64,000 bases of DNA from Bradyrhizobium sp. 170 (GTDB taxonomy: Bacteria > Pseudomonadota > Alphaproteobacteria > Rhizobiales > Xanthobacteraceae): positions 8,530,501 to 8,594,500 of the forward strand of contig NZ_CP064703.1 in assembly GCF_023101085.1 (NCBI RefSeq), read 5' to 3'. Position 1 is the stretch's first letter; the number at the start of each line of letters is the position of its first letter. Position numbers and translations under genes: made by a program. Positions 27,170 to 35,148 of the stretch are shown piece after piece. Below the pieces are notes generated by a model. That model was given only the letters and a program-made list of their open reading frames with translations, was not told the origin of the DNA and ran no database searches.

Positions 27170-27182
27170 TCGGTTCAGTATG
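27157..27182. promoter_or_regulatory. perfect palindrome over the arsR start codon, candidate operator
   Basis: The half-sites CATACTGAACC (27157-27167) and GGTTCAGTATG (27172-27182) are exact inverted copies, separated by ATTC. The site covers the start codon of the ArsR-type regulator, fitting an autorepression operator for a dimeric winged-helix protein (inference). Confidence 0.75.
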
Positions 27183-27891
27183 TAGCGCACGGATTGGCGG
27201 CATGCAAGGGGGACCGAGCGCGCTGCGTTGCCGGCCGCCCCCCAGATCGACCCCATCTCGACGAGATTCGATCGACCTCGGCGATCCCATGCCCTGTAGC
27301 CATTCCGCCAGAAGCGATTCGAACTTTTCTGCCGTCCGGGATCGCCGAACTAACGATATCTAAGAGTGTTCCGATTTCCGCCGTCGTAGCCAGTACGGCT
27401 TTGTCGTAGTTTCAGCGACTTACGGCGGGATTTGGCGCGCCACGGCCGATGAAGATGGGCACTATTGCTTCGCCGTGACGCTATGATGCAGTTCGCCGAG
27501 CCACGCCACTGCTTGCGCGCATCGCCCAAAGCACTCTCCCGTTCTGCGATGGCAGGCAGCGGTCGCTCTGGAGGCAGTCGGGCACGACGTTGTTTGGATG
27601 AGGACAGCGGCCCCAGGCGCGACCGATCCGGGATTAGGGAGACACCATTACGTATTTCTGCAACTCCCAACTCCAACTGCTCGACGTGCTCGGTCGGCTT
27701 GCCGCACGGTCTGCCCTTATCCGCTGATGGGCCAACTCTAGACACAAACATAAAGCAGATTCGCTCTCGGCCACCTTATCGCTCCTGATTGCGGCAGTCC
27801 GGCTATCGCCAATCGGGAATGTTACATTGTTGCTACGTCACTGCGGCGACTCGGGTCGCTGAGCCACGGCTTGGTAGGGACGGAGTTGCAC
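27183..27891. other. intergenic stretch, no supported gene
   Basis: About 700 bases between the ArsR regulator and the outer-membrane protein gene. Overlapping short frames (for example 27350-27751 minus, 27465-27788 plus) have Arg/Ser-rich shadow-like composition and no start signals. Composition is patchier and somewhat lower in GC than nearby genes. Nothing else was identified. Confidence 0.4.
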
Positions 27892-28623
27892 ATGACGAAG
27901 GAACTGGGTTTCGTTGCGGCCACGTTAATTCTTGCCGGCCCGGCCTTCGCGGCCGACTTGGCCGTCAAGGCGCCCGCTCTTGCGGGACCGTTGCCGGCAC
28001 AATGGAGTGGCTTTTATCTCGGCATCCATGGCGGTTACGGCTGGGGCCATGACAACGTAGCCGGCGACATCTCCCCGTTCTCGAACCCATCGCCCAGGGG
28101 CGGCGTGTTCGGCGGCCAAGCCGGCTACAACTGGCAATACGGCAGCATCGTCGGAGGCCTCGAAGTTGACTTCTCTGGCGCCGACTTAAGGCATTCGCAA
28201 AGCATCACAGGCACCGCTGTGATTGGCGGGGCTCTCGTCAGCGAGACAGTTACAGTCTCATCAAAAGTCGATTATTTCGGCTCGGCACGGGCACGCGCCG
28301 GCTTTCTTCTGACGCCGGATTGGCTGTTCTACGGGACTGCCGGCTTTGGGTGGGCGCACGATTCGGCAACCGGCTCGGCAACCCTCAGCATCAACGGCAC
28401 GGTGGTGGACAGTTTCTCAAACACCTTTTTCAATGACCATTTCGGATGGACGGCCGGTGGCGGCGTGGAATACAGACTTTGGCAAAATCTCCTGCTGCGC
28501 GCCGAATATCTACATTATGGATTCGGCTCGGCAACTTACCCTAACCTAATTCGCGGTGCGGTGCCGGTTAATTACGAGCTCAGCATCGATGTCGTTCGCG
28601 GAGGGTTGAGCTACAAGTTCTGA
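27892..28623 (+). CDS. outer-membrane beta-barrel protein (Omp25/RopB-like)
   Basis: A 243-residue porin-like protein. The signal peptide (KELGFVAATLILAGPAFAADLAVKAP) has the AADLAVKAP cleavage context typical of rhizobial Omp25-family proteins. The mature part has WSGFYLGIHGGYGWGHDN, GGQAGYNWQYGSIVGGLEVDFSGADL, YFGSARARAGFLLTPDWLFYGTAGFGW and the final strand GGLSYKF with C-terminal Phe for BAM recognition. GGAG lies seven bases before the ATG at 27892. It is a small eight-strand-type barrel linked to outer-membrane stability, not a classic sugar porin. Confidence 0.88.
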   Translation: MTKELGFVAATLILAGPAFAADLAVKAPALAGPLPAQWSGFYLGIHGGYGWGHDNVAGDISPFSNPSPRGGVFGGQAGYNWQYGSIVGGLEVDFSGADLRHSQSITGTAVIGGALVSETVTVSSKVDYFGSARARAGFLLTPDWLFYGTAGFGWAHDSATGSATLSINGTVVDSFSNTFFNDHFGWTAGGGVEYRLWQNLLLRAEYLHYGFGSATYPNLIRGAVPVNYELSIDVVRGGLSYKF

Positions 28624-28759
28624 CGCCATTGGAAAAGCTTGGTGCTCTAAGCTTCGGGCTTCCTTGGTAGGCAGGCGTATTACGGTGACAGCGCACTCAA
28701 TTCGTGGCGGGTTCAATCAAAGAAGCGGCCGATTTTGGCTGCGATAGCGTATTCCGAAG

Positions 28760-28836
28760 TGGCGCGCCCGAAGAGATTCGAACTCCTGACCCCCAGATTC
28801 GTAGTCTGGTGCTCTATCCAGCTGAGCTACGGGCGC
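28760..28836 (-). tRNA. tRNA-Arg (anticodon ACG)
   Basis: Read on the minus strand, the sequence folds as a 77-nt tRNA with CCA encoded. The acceptor stem pairs GCGCCCG with CGGGCGC, the D-arm is GCTCAGCTGGATAGAGC, the anticodon stem-loop is CCAGA-CTACGAA-TCTGG with anticodon ACG, and the T-arm contains TTCGAAT. ACG (wobble inosine) reads CGU, CGC and CGA. Confidence 0.95.
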
Positions 28837-29209
28837 GTTTTCGCTTGTGCATTTGGGCCTTAAGGGGCCCGGATGCGTCCGAATATGGTCCGGACGGTCG
28901 CGAAAGAGCGCTTTAGCTACCTGCTCCGGCCTCGCTTTGCAAGGTCCGCTTCGTGCGATTTGCCGGCCGAAACGGGGGCCGTCAATTTGACGTCAGTTCC
29001 GGGCGCCCGCCGGGGCACAGCCGAAATTTACCCGCAGTTACAGGTAATTACGGGTTCATCCCGCCGCGATGCCCGCAGCGGGACATGCCGCCCGCCGCGC
29101 TTGATTTGCAGCCGACCGCGAGCACGAATTTGGCGGCGGCGTGGCCTCGCCCGGATTGCCGCCGACGCAAGCCCGGTAGCGACCGGGACCCGTGGACCCC
29201 GCCGGTACC
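28837..29209. other. intergenic stretch, no supported gene
   Basis: A 373-base gap between tRNA-Arg (promoter side) and the end of the enoyl-CoA hydratase gene. It should carry the tRNA promoter. Frames present here are Arg/Pro-rich and look like non-coding GC-rich DNA. No integrase or direct repeat of the tRNA 3' end was seen. Confidence 0.4.
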
Positions 29210-29995
29210 TCACCGCCCCTTGAACACCGGCTTGCGCTTCTCGCGGAATGCGGCGAGCGCCTCCTTCGTGTCCTCGGTTTCGGCCAGCGCTGCCGTCTGG
29301 CTCTGCTCGTAGCGATAGCCGTCGCGCAGCGGCAGTTCCTCGGTCAATCCGAACGACCGCTTGGCGGCAACAACCGCGAGCGGCACCTTCTCCGCGATCG
29401 CCTTGCCGATCGCCTGCGCCTCGGCAACGACACGCTCGCGCGGCACGCAGACCGACGCGACGTTCATGCGATAGAGCTCGGCGCCCGACATGCGCCTGGC
29501 TGTATAAATCATCAGGCGCGCATCCGACGGGCTGAACGAGCGCAAGACGTGGCGGACGCCACCCGCGAGTCCGTAATCGACCTCGGTCATGGACATATAG
29601 GCTTCCTCGGCGATGACGAGGATGTCGGAGACGAGGGCGAGCACGCACCCGGCGCCGATCGCAGCACCATTGACGGCCGCGATCACCGGCTTCGGGCATT
29701 CCATCACGCAATCGAACGAGGCGCGCACGAGACGGTTGTGACGCGAATAGCCGCCCGGCTCCTGCAGCAGCGCGGGGCGCTCCGACAGATCTGCACCCGC
29801 CGAGAAAATCTTGCCGTCGCCCGTCAGCACGATCGCGCGCACGTCGATCTCGGCGCCGAGCACGTCGAAAATCCTGATGATCTCTTCGCGAAACTTACGA
29901 TCCTGCGAGTTCACCGGCGGCGCTGATATCGTCAGCGTGGCGACGTGATCGGTGATTTCGATGCGGAAGCGTTCGAGCGTTTCGATACCTTTCAT
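29210..29995 (-). CDS. enoyl-CoA hydratase/isomerase family protein
   Basis: A 261-residue crotonase-fold enzyme: the oxyanion-hole segments are GDGKIFSAGADLSERP and NGAAIGAGCVLALVSDILV, with the trimerisation helix near the C-terminus (EDTKEALAAFREKRKPVFKGR). Such enzymes hydrate or isomerise acyl-CoA thioesters. It is the last gene of the leftward catabolic run; its ATG overlaps the stop of the amidohydrolase gene, so it is co-translated with a CoA-transferase, carboxymuconolactone decarboxylase-like protein and amidohydrolase. The acyl-CoA substrate is unknown. Confidence 0.9.
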   Translation of the reverse strand: MKGIETLERFRIEITDHVATLTISAPPVNSQDRKFREEIIRIFDVLGAEIDVRAIVLTGDGKIFSAGADLSERPALLQEPGGYSRHNRLVRASFDCVMECPKPVIAAVNGAAIGAGCVLALVSDILVIAEEAYMSMTEVDYGLAGGVRHVLRSFSPSDARLMIYTARRMSGAELYRMNVASVCVPRERVVAEAQAIGKAIAEKVPLAVVAAKRSFGLTEELPLRDGYRYEQSQTAALAETEDTKEALAAFREKRKPVFKGR

Positions 29996-30885
29996 GGGGC
30001 AGTCCTTTCGAAGCCGTAGAGGCGAGCTGGATTGTCGACGAGAATGCGGGTGCGCTGCGCCGGATCAGGCACCCAGGAGCGCAGGAGATCGAGCATGTGC
30101 CCGGCATCCGGCGCCGGGTTCATGCGCACATAGGGCCAGTCAGACCCCCACACGACACGTTCCGGCGCGGCGGCGATCAGGGCGTCGTGGAAGGCGCGCG
30201 CGTCGTCATGCCCGGGTTGTTGCGACACGCGGCAAACCGTCAGCTTGGCCCAGACGTCGCTGTCGGCGAGGCGCGCGCGAATGGATTTGAAGGCAGCGGC
30301 ATTAGGCCCAAGCAGCGGATCAGGACACGCCATGTGGTCCAGCACGAGCGGCACCTTCGACCGCAGCAAGTGCGGCAGCCATTCAGCGAGAACATCCGCC
30401 CTCGCCCATAGCTGGGCGTGAAGGCCGACCGCCCGCATGCGCGGCGCCAGCACGCCGATGGCATCGAAGCCGACGCTGCCGGGATAGCGACTGCCATCCG
30501 GTGCGCGCATCTCGACGAAGCGGAGCCCGACGATGCCCGCGGCGCGCCAGCCCTGGAGTGTGCCGGTGTCGACGCCGGGATATGCGACCGCAATGCCGCG
30601 GAGCGTCTCGGGCGCGGCCGCGATGGCGCTCAGCATGGCATCGGGATGGCTGCCGTAGGGCGCCGGCTGAACGAGCACACCGCGCGTCAGGCGAAGCGTC
30701 CGGCGCAGGGCGGCCGCGACCTGCGGCGTCGCCTCGGGAAGCGCATAAACCGGCGGCGACGTTGGACGAAAACGATCGTGCGGGCCGAACACGTGAAAAT
30801 GCGCATCGCACGCGCCGGGCGGCAGCGTCCAGCCCGGCACGCTTGCGTCCGGCGCCGGAACGGTCTCGAAGTCGGCCGCCGTCAC
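29992..30885 (-). CDS. metal-dependent amidohydrolase (2-pyrone-4,6-dicarboxylate lactonase-like)
   Basis: A 297-residue TIM-barrel hydrolase of the COG3618/PDC-lactonase type: metal motif ACDAHFHVFGP, then RGVLVQPAPYGSH, GLRFVEMRA, PLVLDHMACPDP and the C-terminal Asp motif VVWGSDWPYVRMNP. Relatives open lactone rings of pyrone or sugar acids. The start is the GTG at 30885, which overlaps the previous stop (GTGA) and follows GGGAG at suitable spacing; the frame is open far upstream but there it only shadows the neighbouring gene. It is part of the coupled catabolic run. Confidence 0.85.
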   Translation of the reverse strand: MTAADFETVPAPDASVPGWTLPPGACDAHFHVFGPHDRFRPTSPPVYALPEATPQVAAALRRTLRLTRGVLVQPAPYGSHPDAMLSAIAAAPETLRGIAVAYPGVDTGTLQGWRAAGIVGLRFVEMRAPDGSRYPGSVGFDAIGVLAPRMRAVGLHAQLWARADVLAEWLPHLLRSKVPLVLDHMACPDPLLGPNAAAFKSIRARLADSDVWAKLTVCRVSQQPGHDDARAFHDALIAAAPERVVWGSDWPYVRMNPAPDAGHMLDLLRSWVPDPAQRTRILVDNPARLYGFERTAP

Positions 30886-31499
30886 GACGCGCTCCCGTGG
30901 CGCCCCCGCGGCAGCGTGACCAGAACCGTCTCGGGCGCCAGACCCGTCGCGCCTTCGGGCAACGGCAATTGGTGCGCATTCAATGTCTGCGACACCATCG
31001 TGTAATAGCCGATCACTGCCGTCAGCTCGACCACGCCGCGTGCGCCCCAGCGGCTCAGTACGGCGTCGTAGGTGTCCGCCGGCACGCGACCCGTCTGCTG
31101 CAATGCGCGCGTGAACTCGTAAACCTCTAACTCCGCCGCGCCGTCGAACACCGGGCTTTCGAGTGCCGCGATGGCATCGACGATCTCCTGCGTCAGGCCC
31201 GCCGCTACCGCGGCGCGCGCATGCACCCACCATTCGACCTGCGCCGTCCAGCGCCGTCCCGTCACGATGATCGCGAGTTCGTTGAGGCTTGGCGGCAAGC
31301 AAGTGCGGTAGCGCAGAAACTCGCCGAGCGCCGACCATGCCGACGCCAGCTCCGGGCTGTGGATCGCCGCGCGCAACGGACCGATCATCTGCCCGCGCGG
31401 ACCCGACACCACAGAATCGTGAAGCCGGCGCTGCTCGGCGTTCATGTCTTCGACGTCGAGCAGTGGAATGCGCGGGCGCTGGTCCTCGACGCCGGTCAC
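30882..31499 (-). CDS. carboxymuconolactone decarboxylase-like (AhpD-fold) protein
   Basis: A 205-residue all-helical protein of the CMD family: IHSPELASAWSALGEFLRYRTCLPPSLNELAIIVTGRRW, then VEWWVHARAAVAAGLTQEIVDAI. The CxxC redox pair of AhpD is absent, so it is more like the decarboxylase/isomerase branch. The start is the GTG at 31499, overlapping the stop of the CoA-transferase (GTGA). In this cluster it might act on a lactone or carboxylate intermediate; that is inference from neighbours. Confidence 0.82.
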   Translation of the reverse strand: MTGVEDQRPRIPLLDVEDMNAEQRRLHDSVVSGPRGQMIGPLRAAIHSPELASAWSALGEFLRYRTCLPPSLNELAIIVTGRRWTAQVEWWVHARAAVAAGLTQEIVDAIAALESPVFDGAAELEVYEFTRALQQTGRVPADTYDAVLSRWGARGVVELTAVIGYYTMVSQTLNAHQLPLPEGATGLAPETVLVTLPRGRHGSAS

Positions 31500-32713
31500 G
31501 ATGCGCCTTCCGCGAGAAGCCCGAACTCGCGCAGCACTTCCTGCGTATGCTGACCGAGCAAAGGCGGCGCCCGGTCGAAGCGCAACGGCGCGTCGGCGAG
31601 CCTGATCGGGCTTACGACCTGGGGGACGCTGCCGGCGAGCGGATGCGGCAGGTGCCGCAGCATCGCGCGATGTTGCAGTTGGGGATCGGCAAAGACCTGC
31701 GGGATGGTGTTGATCGGTGCGGCCGGCACGCCGGCGGCGTCGAGCGCCGCAACGAGCGCGTCCCGCTTCCACGCGGCGAAGGCGGCGGACAACTGCGCCG
31801 TCAGGTCGGCATTGGCGCGGACGCGGGCAGCGTTGGTCGAAAAGCGCGGGTCGCGCGCCAGTTCCGCATCGCCGATCACCTCGCACAGCCGTGCGAACTG
31901 GCCGTCATTGCCGACCGCGAGAACGAAATGTCCATCGGACGCGGCAAACACGTCCTGCGGCTGGATGTTGGGATGACGGTTGCCGCCGCGCTGCGGCGTT
32001 TTGCCGGAGACGAGATGATTCATCGCCTGATTGGCGAGGAACGCTGCCGCGACATCGAGCATAGCAAGGTCGATGGTCTCGCCCTGCCCCGTCTCGGCGC
32101 GCCGTGCCAGTGCGGCGAGAATGGCCACGGCCGCGTACATGCCCGTCATCAGATCGACAACGGGAGCGCCGACCTTCTGCGGGCCGCCGCCGGGCTCGCC
32201 GTCGCGCTCGCCGGTCACGCTCATCAGGCCGCCCATGGCCTGGATGGCGAAGTCGTATGCGGCGTTCTGGGACCTCGGACCGTCCTGGCCGAAACCGGTA
32301 ACCGAGCAGTAGACGAGCGACGGCTTCAGGGCGCGCAGCGCCGCCGCATCGAGACCGTACTTCGCAAGCGCGCCAACCTTGAAATTCTCGATCACGACAT
32401 CGCATTGCTGCGCCATGGCGCGGATCAGTTGCTGGCCCTCGACGGTCGCGATGTCGACGGCGACGGATCGCTTGCCGCGATTGACCGAAAGGAAATAGCC
32501 GCTCTCCCCGGTGAGATTGCCCTCGCGATCCCCAAGAAACGGCGGACCCCAGGCGCGTGTATCATCGCCTGCGCCAGGCCGCTCGATCTTGATGACGTCG
32601 GCGCCGAGGTCGGCGAGCATCTGCGTCGCCCACGGCGCCGCCATGATGCGCCCGAGGTCGAGTACGCGGATATGCGTCAATGGACCGTTGCGTGGATGCG
32701 CCGCCTCAGCCAT
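31496..32713 (-). CDS. CaiB/BaiF family CoA-transferase (class III)
   Basis: A 405-residue class III CoA-transferase: the start LTHIRVLDLGRIMAAPWATQMLADLGADVIKIERPGAGDDTR is diagnostic, followed by GYFLSVNRGKRSVAVDI, VVIENFKVGALAKYG, and the nucleophile Asp context NAAYDFAIQAMGGLMSVTG. It would activate an organic acid by CoA transfer from a donor such as succinyl-CoA, feeding the downstream hydratase. The ATG at 32713 overlaps the GST stop (ATGGCTGA); the open frame to 32848 is not the real start. Confidence 0.9.
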   Translation of the reverse strand: MAEAAHPRNGPLTHIRVLDLGRIMAAPWATQMLADLGADVIKIERPGAGDDTRAWGPPFLGDREGNLTGESGYFLSVNRGKRSVAVDIATVEGQQLIRAMAQQCDVVIENFKVGALAKYGLDAAALRALKPSLVYCSVTGFGQDGPRSQNAAYDFAIQAMGGLMSVTGERDGEPGGGPQKVGAPVVDLMTGMYAAVAILAALARRAETGQGETIDLAMLDVAAAFLANQAMNHLVSGKTPQRGGNRHPNIQPQDVFAASDGHFVLAVGNDGQFARLCEVIGDAELARDPRFSTNAARVRANADLTAQLSAAFAAWKRDALVAALDAAGVPAAPINTIPQVFADPQLQHRAMLRHLPHPLAGSVPQVVSPIRLADAPLRFDRAPPLLGQHTQEVLREFGLLAEGAS

Positions 32714-33320
32714 CGACGATTTCCGTCGCTTTGGCCGACGGGCGCGCCGCAAAAATGGCCTGCCACGCCGCCAGCCGGGGCCGGCCCTCGCGCCACGCGA
32801 GATCGGCAAAGCGGAAGTCCAGATAGGAGAGCGCACAGCCGACCGCAATATGCCCGATCCCGAACGGCTCGCTTTCCAGCGCGCCCGCCTCCGCCTCCAG
32901 GCGGTCGAGCGTGGCGGCTGCCTTGATGGCGAAGGCGTCGAGCCACTCGTGCGTCTGCCGGCCAGCAGGCTTTTCGCGTTCGTTGCGCCAGAGCACGAGC
33001 AGGTCGAGCAAGCCGTCGGCGATGGCCTGACGGCTCAGCACCAGCCAGCGCTGCCGGCCCGCCGGCGCTAGCAGCCGGCCGCCTCCGGCGAGGCTGTCGA
33101 GATATTCGACGATGACGGACGAATCGACCAGCACCGTGCCGTCCCCGAGAACCAGCGCCGGGATCTTGCTCAGCGGATTGTCCAGCATGATCGCGGGGTT
33201 GGGTTTATCCATCGCCGCGACACTTCGCACACATTCGATTTTTTCGGCCAGGCCGAGTTCGTGCGCGGCGATCATCACCTTTCGCACGAACGGCGACCGT
33301 GGAGACCAATGCAGTTTCAT
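32706..33320 (-). CDS. glutathione S-transferase family protein
   Basis: A 204-residue GST and the first gene of the leftward catabolic run. The N-terminal thioredoxin fold reads KLHWSPRSPFVRKVMIAAHELGLAEKIECV, with the glutathione-contact region NPLSKIPALVLGDGTVLVDSSVIVEYLD; the helical C-terminal domain follows. Some GSTs in catabolic clusters act as isomerases, dehalogenases or ether-cleaving enzymes rather than in detoxification. ATG 33320 is preferred to 33380 because the fold begins right after it. It is divergent from the gntR gene across about 100 bases that hold a shared motif. Confidence 0.85.
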   Translation of the reverse strand: MKLHWSPRSPFVRKVMIAAHELGLAEKIECVRSVAAMDKPNPAIMLDNPLSKIPALVLGDGTVLVDSSVIVEYLDSLAGGGRLLAPAGRQRWLVLSRQAIADGLLDLLVLWRNEREKPAGRQTHEWLDAFAIKAAATLDRLEAEAGALESEPFGIGHIAVGCALSYLDFRFADLAWREGRPRLAAWQAIFAARPSAKATEIVDG

Positions 33321-33376
33321 GCTTACGCCCGTCGACAATGCAGGCCGCGCCAAGGGCCTTTCCTTCGCGGTAAAGG

Positions 33377-33393
33377 TCATATATACGGACTTT
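33377..33393. promoter_or_regulatory. candidate GntR operator copy 1 (TCATATATACGGACTTT)
   Basis: A 17-base motif in the divergent gst/gntR promoter region, 31 bases before the gntR ATG. The same motif with one mismatch recurs at 34187-34203 in front of the alpha/beta hydrolase. A shared site for the GntR/UTRA regulator is inferred. Confidence 0.65.
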
Positions 33394-33423
33394 TGTCAAT
33401 TCGAACTGCCAGCCGGGGAGACC

Positions 33424-34167
33424 ATGGCGAGCCTGACCGACGCCGGAGTACCTTTGAGCCGTAGCGCCGTGGCGCGCTACATCCAGCTTGCGACCCTGTT
33501 CCGCAGCCGCATCATGTCCGGCCAGTGGCCAGCCGGCGCGCAGATCCCGACCATCGAAGCGCTGATGGCCGAATGCGGCGTCGCGCGGGCGACGATTCGC
33601 CAGGCGCTCGGCCTGCTCGAGGACGAGGGCCTGGTCTCGCGCTATCGCGCCAAGGGCACGTTCGTTACGGAAAAGCCCCGGGCGCATGTCTGGCTCGATG
33701 TGACGACCGACCTCCGCGGCATGATGAACACGCGCGACGGCGCGACGATCGAGGTGCTCGAGGACACGCTGGTTCCTGCGCCCGAGCGCTGGCCGCACGA
33801 TATCGGCACGATATCGCGGACCTACCGACGGCTGCGGCGGCGCCACTCCCGCGACGGGCGGGCGTTCTTGATCGCCGAGGTCTATATCGACGCAGGCCTG
33901 GCGAGCCGCCTGCCGAAGCGCGCCATCACAACGCTGACCGCGATGCGCCTGGCCGCGAGCATTCCCGGCGTGCACATCGAAAGCGCACGTCAGACCATGA
34001 CGATCGGCAGTTCGGATCTGGAAGTCTCGGAACTGCTCGGATTGCCGCTGAATGCGCCGATCTGTTTTGTCGATCGCTCGGCGGTGGATCAGCGGGGACG
34101 GCTGGTGCTGGTGTCGAAGGGCATCTACCGCGGCGACGTCGTGCGCGTCGACATGGACGTCAAATGA
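33424..34167 (+). CDS. GntR family transcriptional regulator (HutC/UTRA type)
   Basis: A 247-residue regulator. The GntR winged helix (residues ~20-80) reads YIQLATLFRSRIMSGQWPAGAQIPTIEALMAECGVARATIRQALGLLEDEGLVSRYRAKGTFV. The rest is a UTRA ligand-binding domain, with FLIAEVYIDAGLASRLPKRA and the final LVLVSKGIYRGDVVRVDMDVK. The ATG at 33424 follows GGGGAG; the frame extends upstream without a start signal. UTRA domains bind small metabolites, here likely an intermediate or substrate of the flanking catabolic genes. The identical motif on both sides supports control of both the leftward run and the hydrolase. Confidence 0.9.
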   Translation: MASLTDAGVPLSRSAVARYIQLATLFRSRIMSGQWPAGAQIPTIEALMAECGVARATIRQALGLLEDEGLVSRYRAKGTFVTEKPRAHVWLDVTTDLRGMMNTRDGATIEVLEDTLVPAPERWPHDIGTISRTYRRLRRRHSRDGRAFLIAEVYIDAGLASRLPKRAITTLTAMRLAASIPGVHIESARQTMTIGSSDLEVSELLGLPLNAPICFVDRSAVDQRGRLVLVSKGIYRGDVVRVDMDVK

Positions 34168-34186
34168 CCGGCGCGGGCCGCATAGA

Positions 34187-34203
34187 TCATAAATACGGAC
34201 TTT
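34187..34203. promoter_or_regulatory. candidate GntR operator copy 2 (TCATAAATACGGACTTT)
   Basis: Matches the site at 33377-33393 in 16 of 17 bases and in the same orientation. It ends directly before the first ATG (34204) of the hydrolase gene, so either transcription starts inside it or the true start is the ATG at 34216. Confidence 0.65.
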
Positions 34204-35094
34204 ATGGGCTGGCGGATGCGTGACGCCATATGCCGCCGCTTGCGGACCTCCCGGACCATCGTCGCCCTGGCCGCGATGTGGCCGGTGATGCAACCGCCTG
34301 GCCCGGCGGCGTCTGCCGAGGTGGCGCGCAGCCGTGAAATCGTGCGCTATGACAATTTCGAAATCGATCTCATCGCCGAAGGACGCGGGCCGCTGATCGT
34401 GATGCTGCCGTCGCGCGGCCGCGACTCCGAGGATTTCGACGATGTCGCGTCGCGCCTTGCAGCGGCCGGCTATCGCGTCCTCCGGCCGCAGCCGCGCGGC
34501 GCCGGCAGGAGCACGGGCCTGCTCGAAGGCATCCGCCTGCAGGATCTCGCGCGCGACGTCGCGCATGTCATTGCCCGCGAGAACGCGGGCCCGGCTGTGA
34601 TCGCCGGTCATGCCTACGGCAACTGGGTTGCGCGCATGACCGCCACCGACCATCCCGCGCTCGTGCGCGGCATCGTTCTGATGGCGGCCGCCGCCAGGAC
34701 CTACCCGGACGAACTGCGCGCCGTCGTGCAGCAATCCGGCGATGCGAGCCTGCCGGACGAGCAACGCCTCGCGGCCTTGCGCAAGGGCTTCTTCCTTCCG
34801 GGCCATGACGCCTCCGTGTGGCTCCGCGGCTGGGCGCCGGCCGCCAACAAGGCGCAGGGCGTGGCTGCATCCGCGACGAAACAGGCTGAGTACTGGCAGG
34901 CCGGCACGGTTCCGATGCTCGATCTGGTTCCCGACGGGGACCCGTTCAAGCCGAGAGAGAAGTGGAACGAAAGCCGCGAGGAGTTCGGCGAGCGCGTGTC
35001 CGTCGTCGTCATCCCGAATGCCAGCCACGCGCTGATCCCGGAGCAGCCCGGCGCCGTCGTCGACGCCATCCTGGCGTGGATCGCGAAACTGTAA
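34204..35094 (+). CDS. alpha/beta hydrolase-fold protein with Ala at the nucleophile position
   Basis: A 296-residue protein with an N-terminal hydrophobic signal-like segment (RTIVALAAMWPVMQPPGPAASA), so probably exported. The fold is clear: GPLIVMLPSRGRDSEDFDDVASRLAAAGYRVLRPQPRGAGRS, then the nucleophile elbow VIAGHAYGNWVARM and the late His in PNASHALIPEQPGAV. The elbow reads GHAYGN where active hydrolases have GxSxG, so the Ser is replaced by Ala. This could be a family with another mechanism or a binding role. It is placed between gntR and the Bug protein and preceded by the shared operator motif. Start is 34204 or 34216. Confidence 0.8.
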   Translation: MGWRMRDAICRRLRTSRTIVALAAMWPVMQPPGPAASAEVARSREIVRYDNFEIDLIAEGRGPLIVMLPSRGRDSEDFDDVASRLAAAGYRVLRPQPRGAGRSTGLLEGIRLQDLARDVAHVIARENAGPAVIAGHAYGNWVARMTATDHPALVRGIVLMAAAARTYPDELRAVVQQSGDASLPDEQRLAALRKGFFLPGHDASVWLRGWAPAANKAQGVAASATKQAEYWQAGTVPMLDLVPDGDPFKPREKWNESREEFGERVSVVVIPNASHALIPEQPGAVVDAILAWIAKL

Positions 35095-35148
35095 CGCACC
35101 AATGAAAAACGAGGTGCAGCAAGCGCCTCGCACATGGGAGGAAAAGTA

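Noticed and set aside
27350..27751. 133-codon minus-strand frame in the gap before the outer-membrane protein gene
   Set aside because: No ribosome binding site, Arg/Ser-rich composition and overlap with an equally poor plus-strand frame.
28760..28836. tRNA-Arg as an integration site for a genomic island
   Set aside because: No integrase, direct repeat of the tRNA 3' end or mobility gene was seen near it.
29992..31338. Apparent 448-residue amidohydrolase with long N-terminus
   Set aside because: The extension is an out-of-frame reading of the CMD-like gene; the GTG at 30885 overlapping the upstream stop gives a normal-sized protein.
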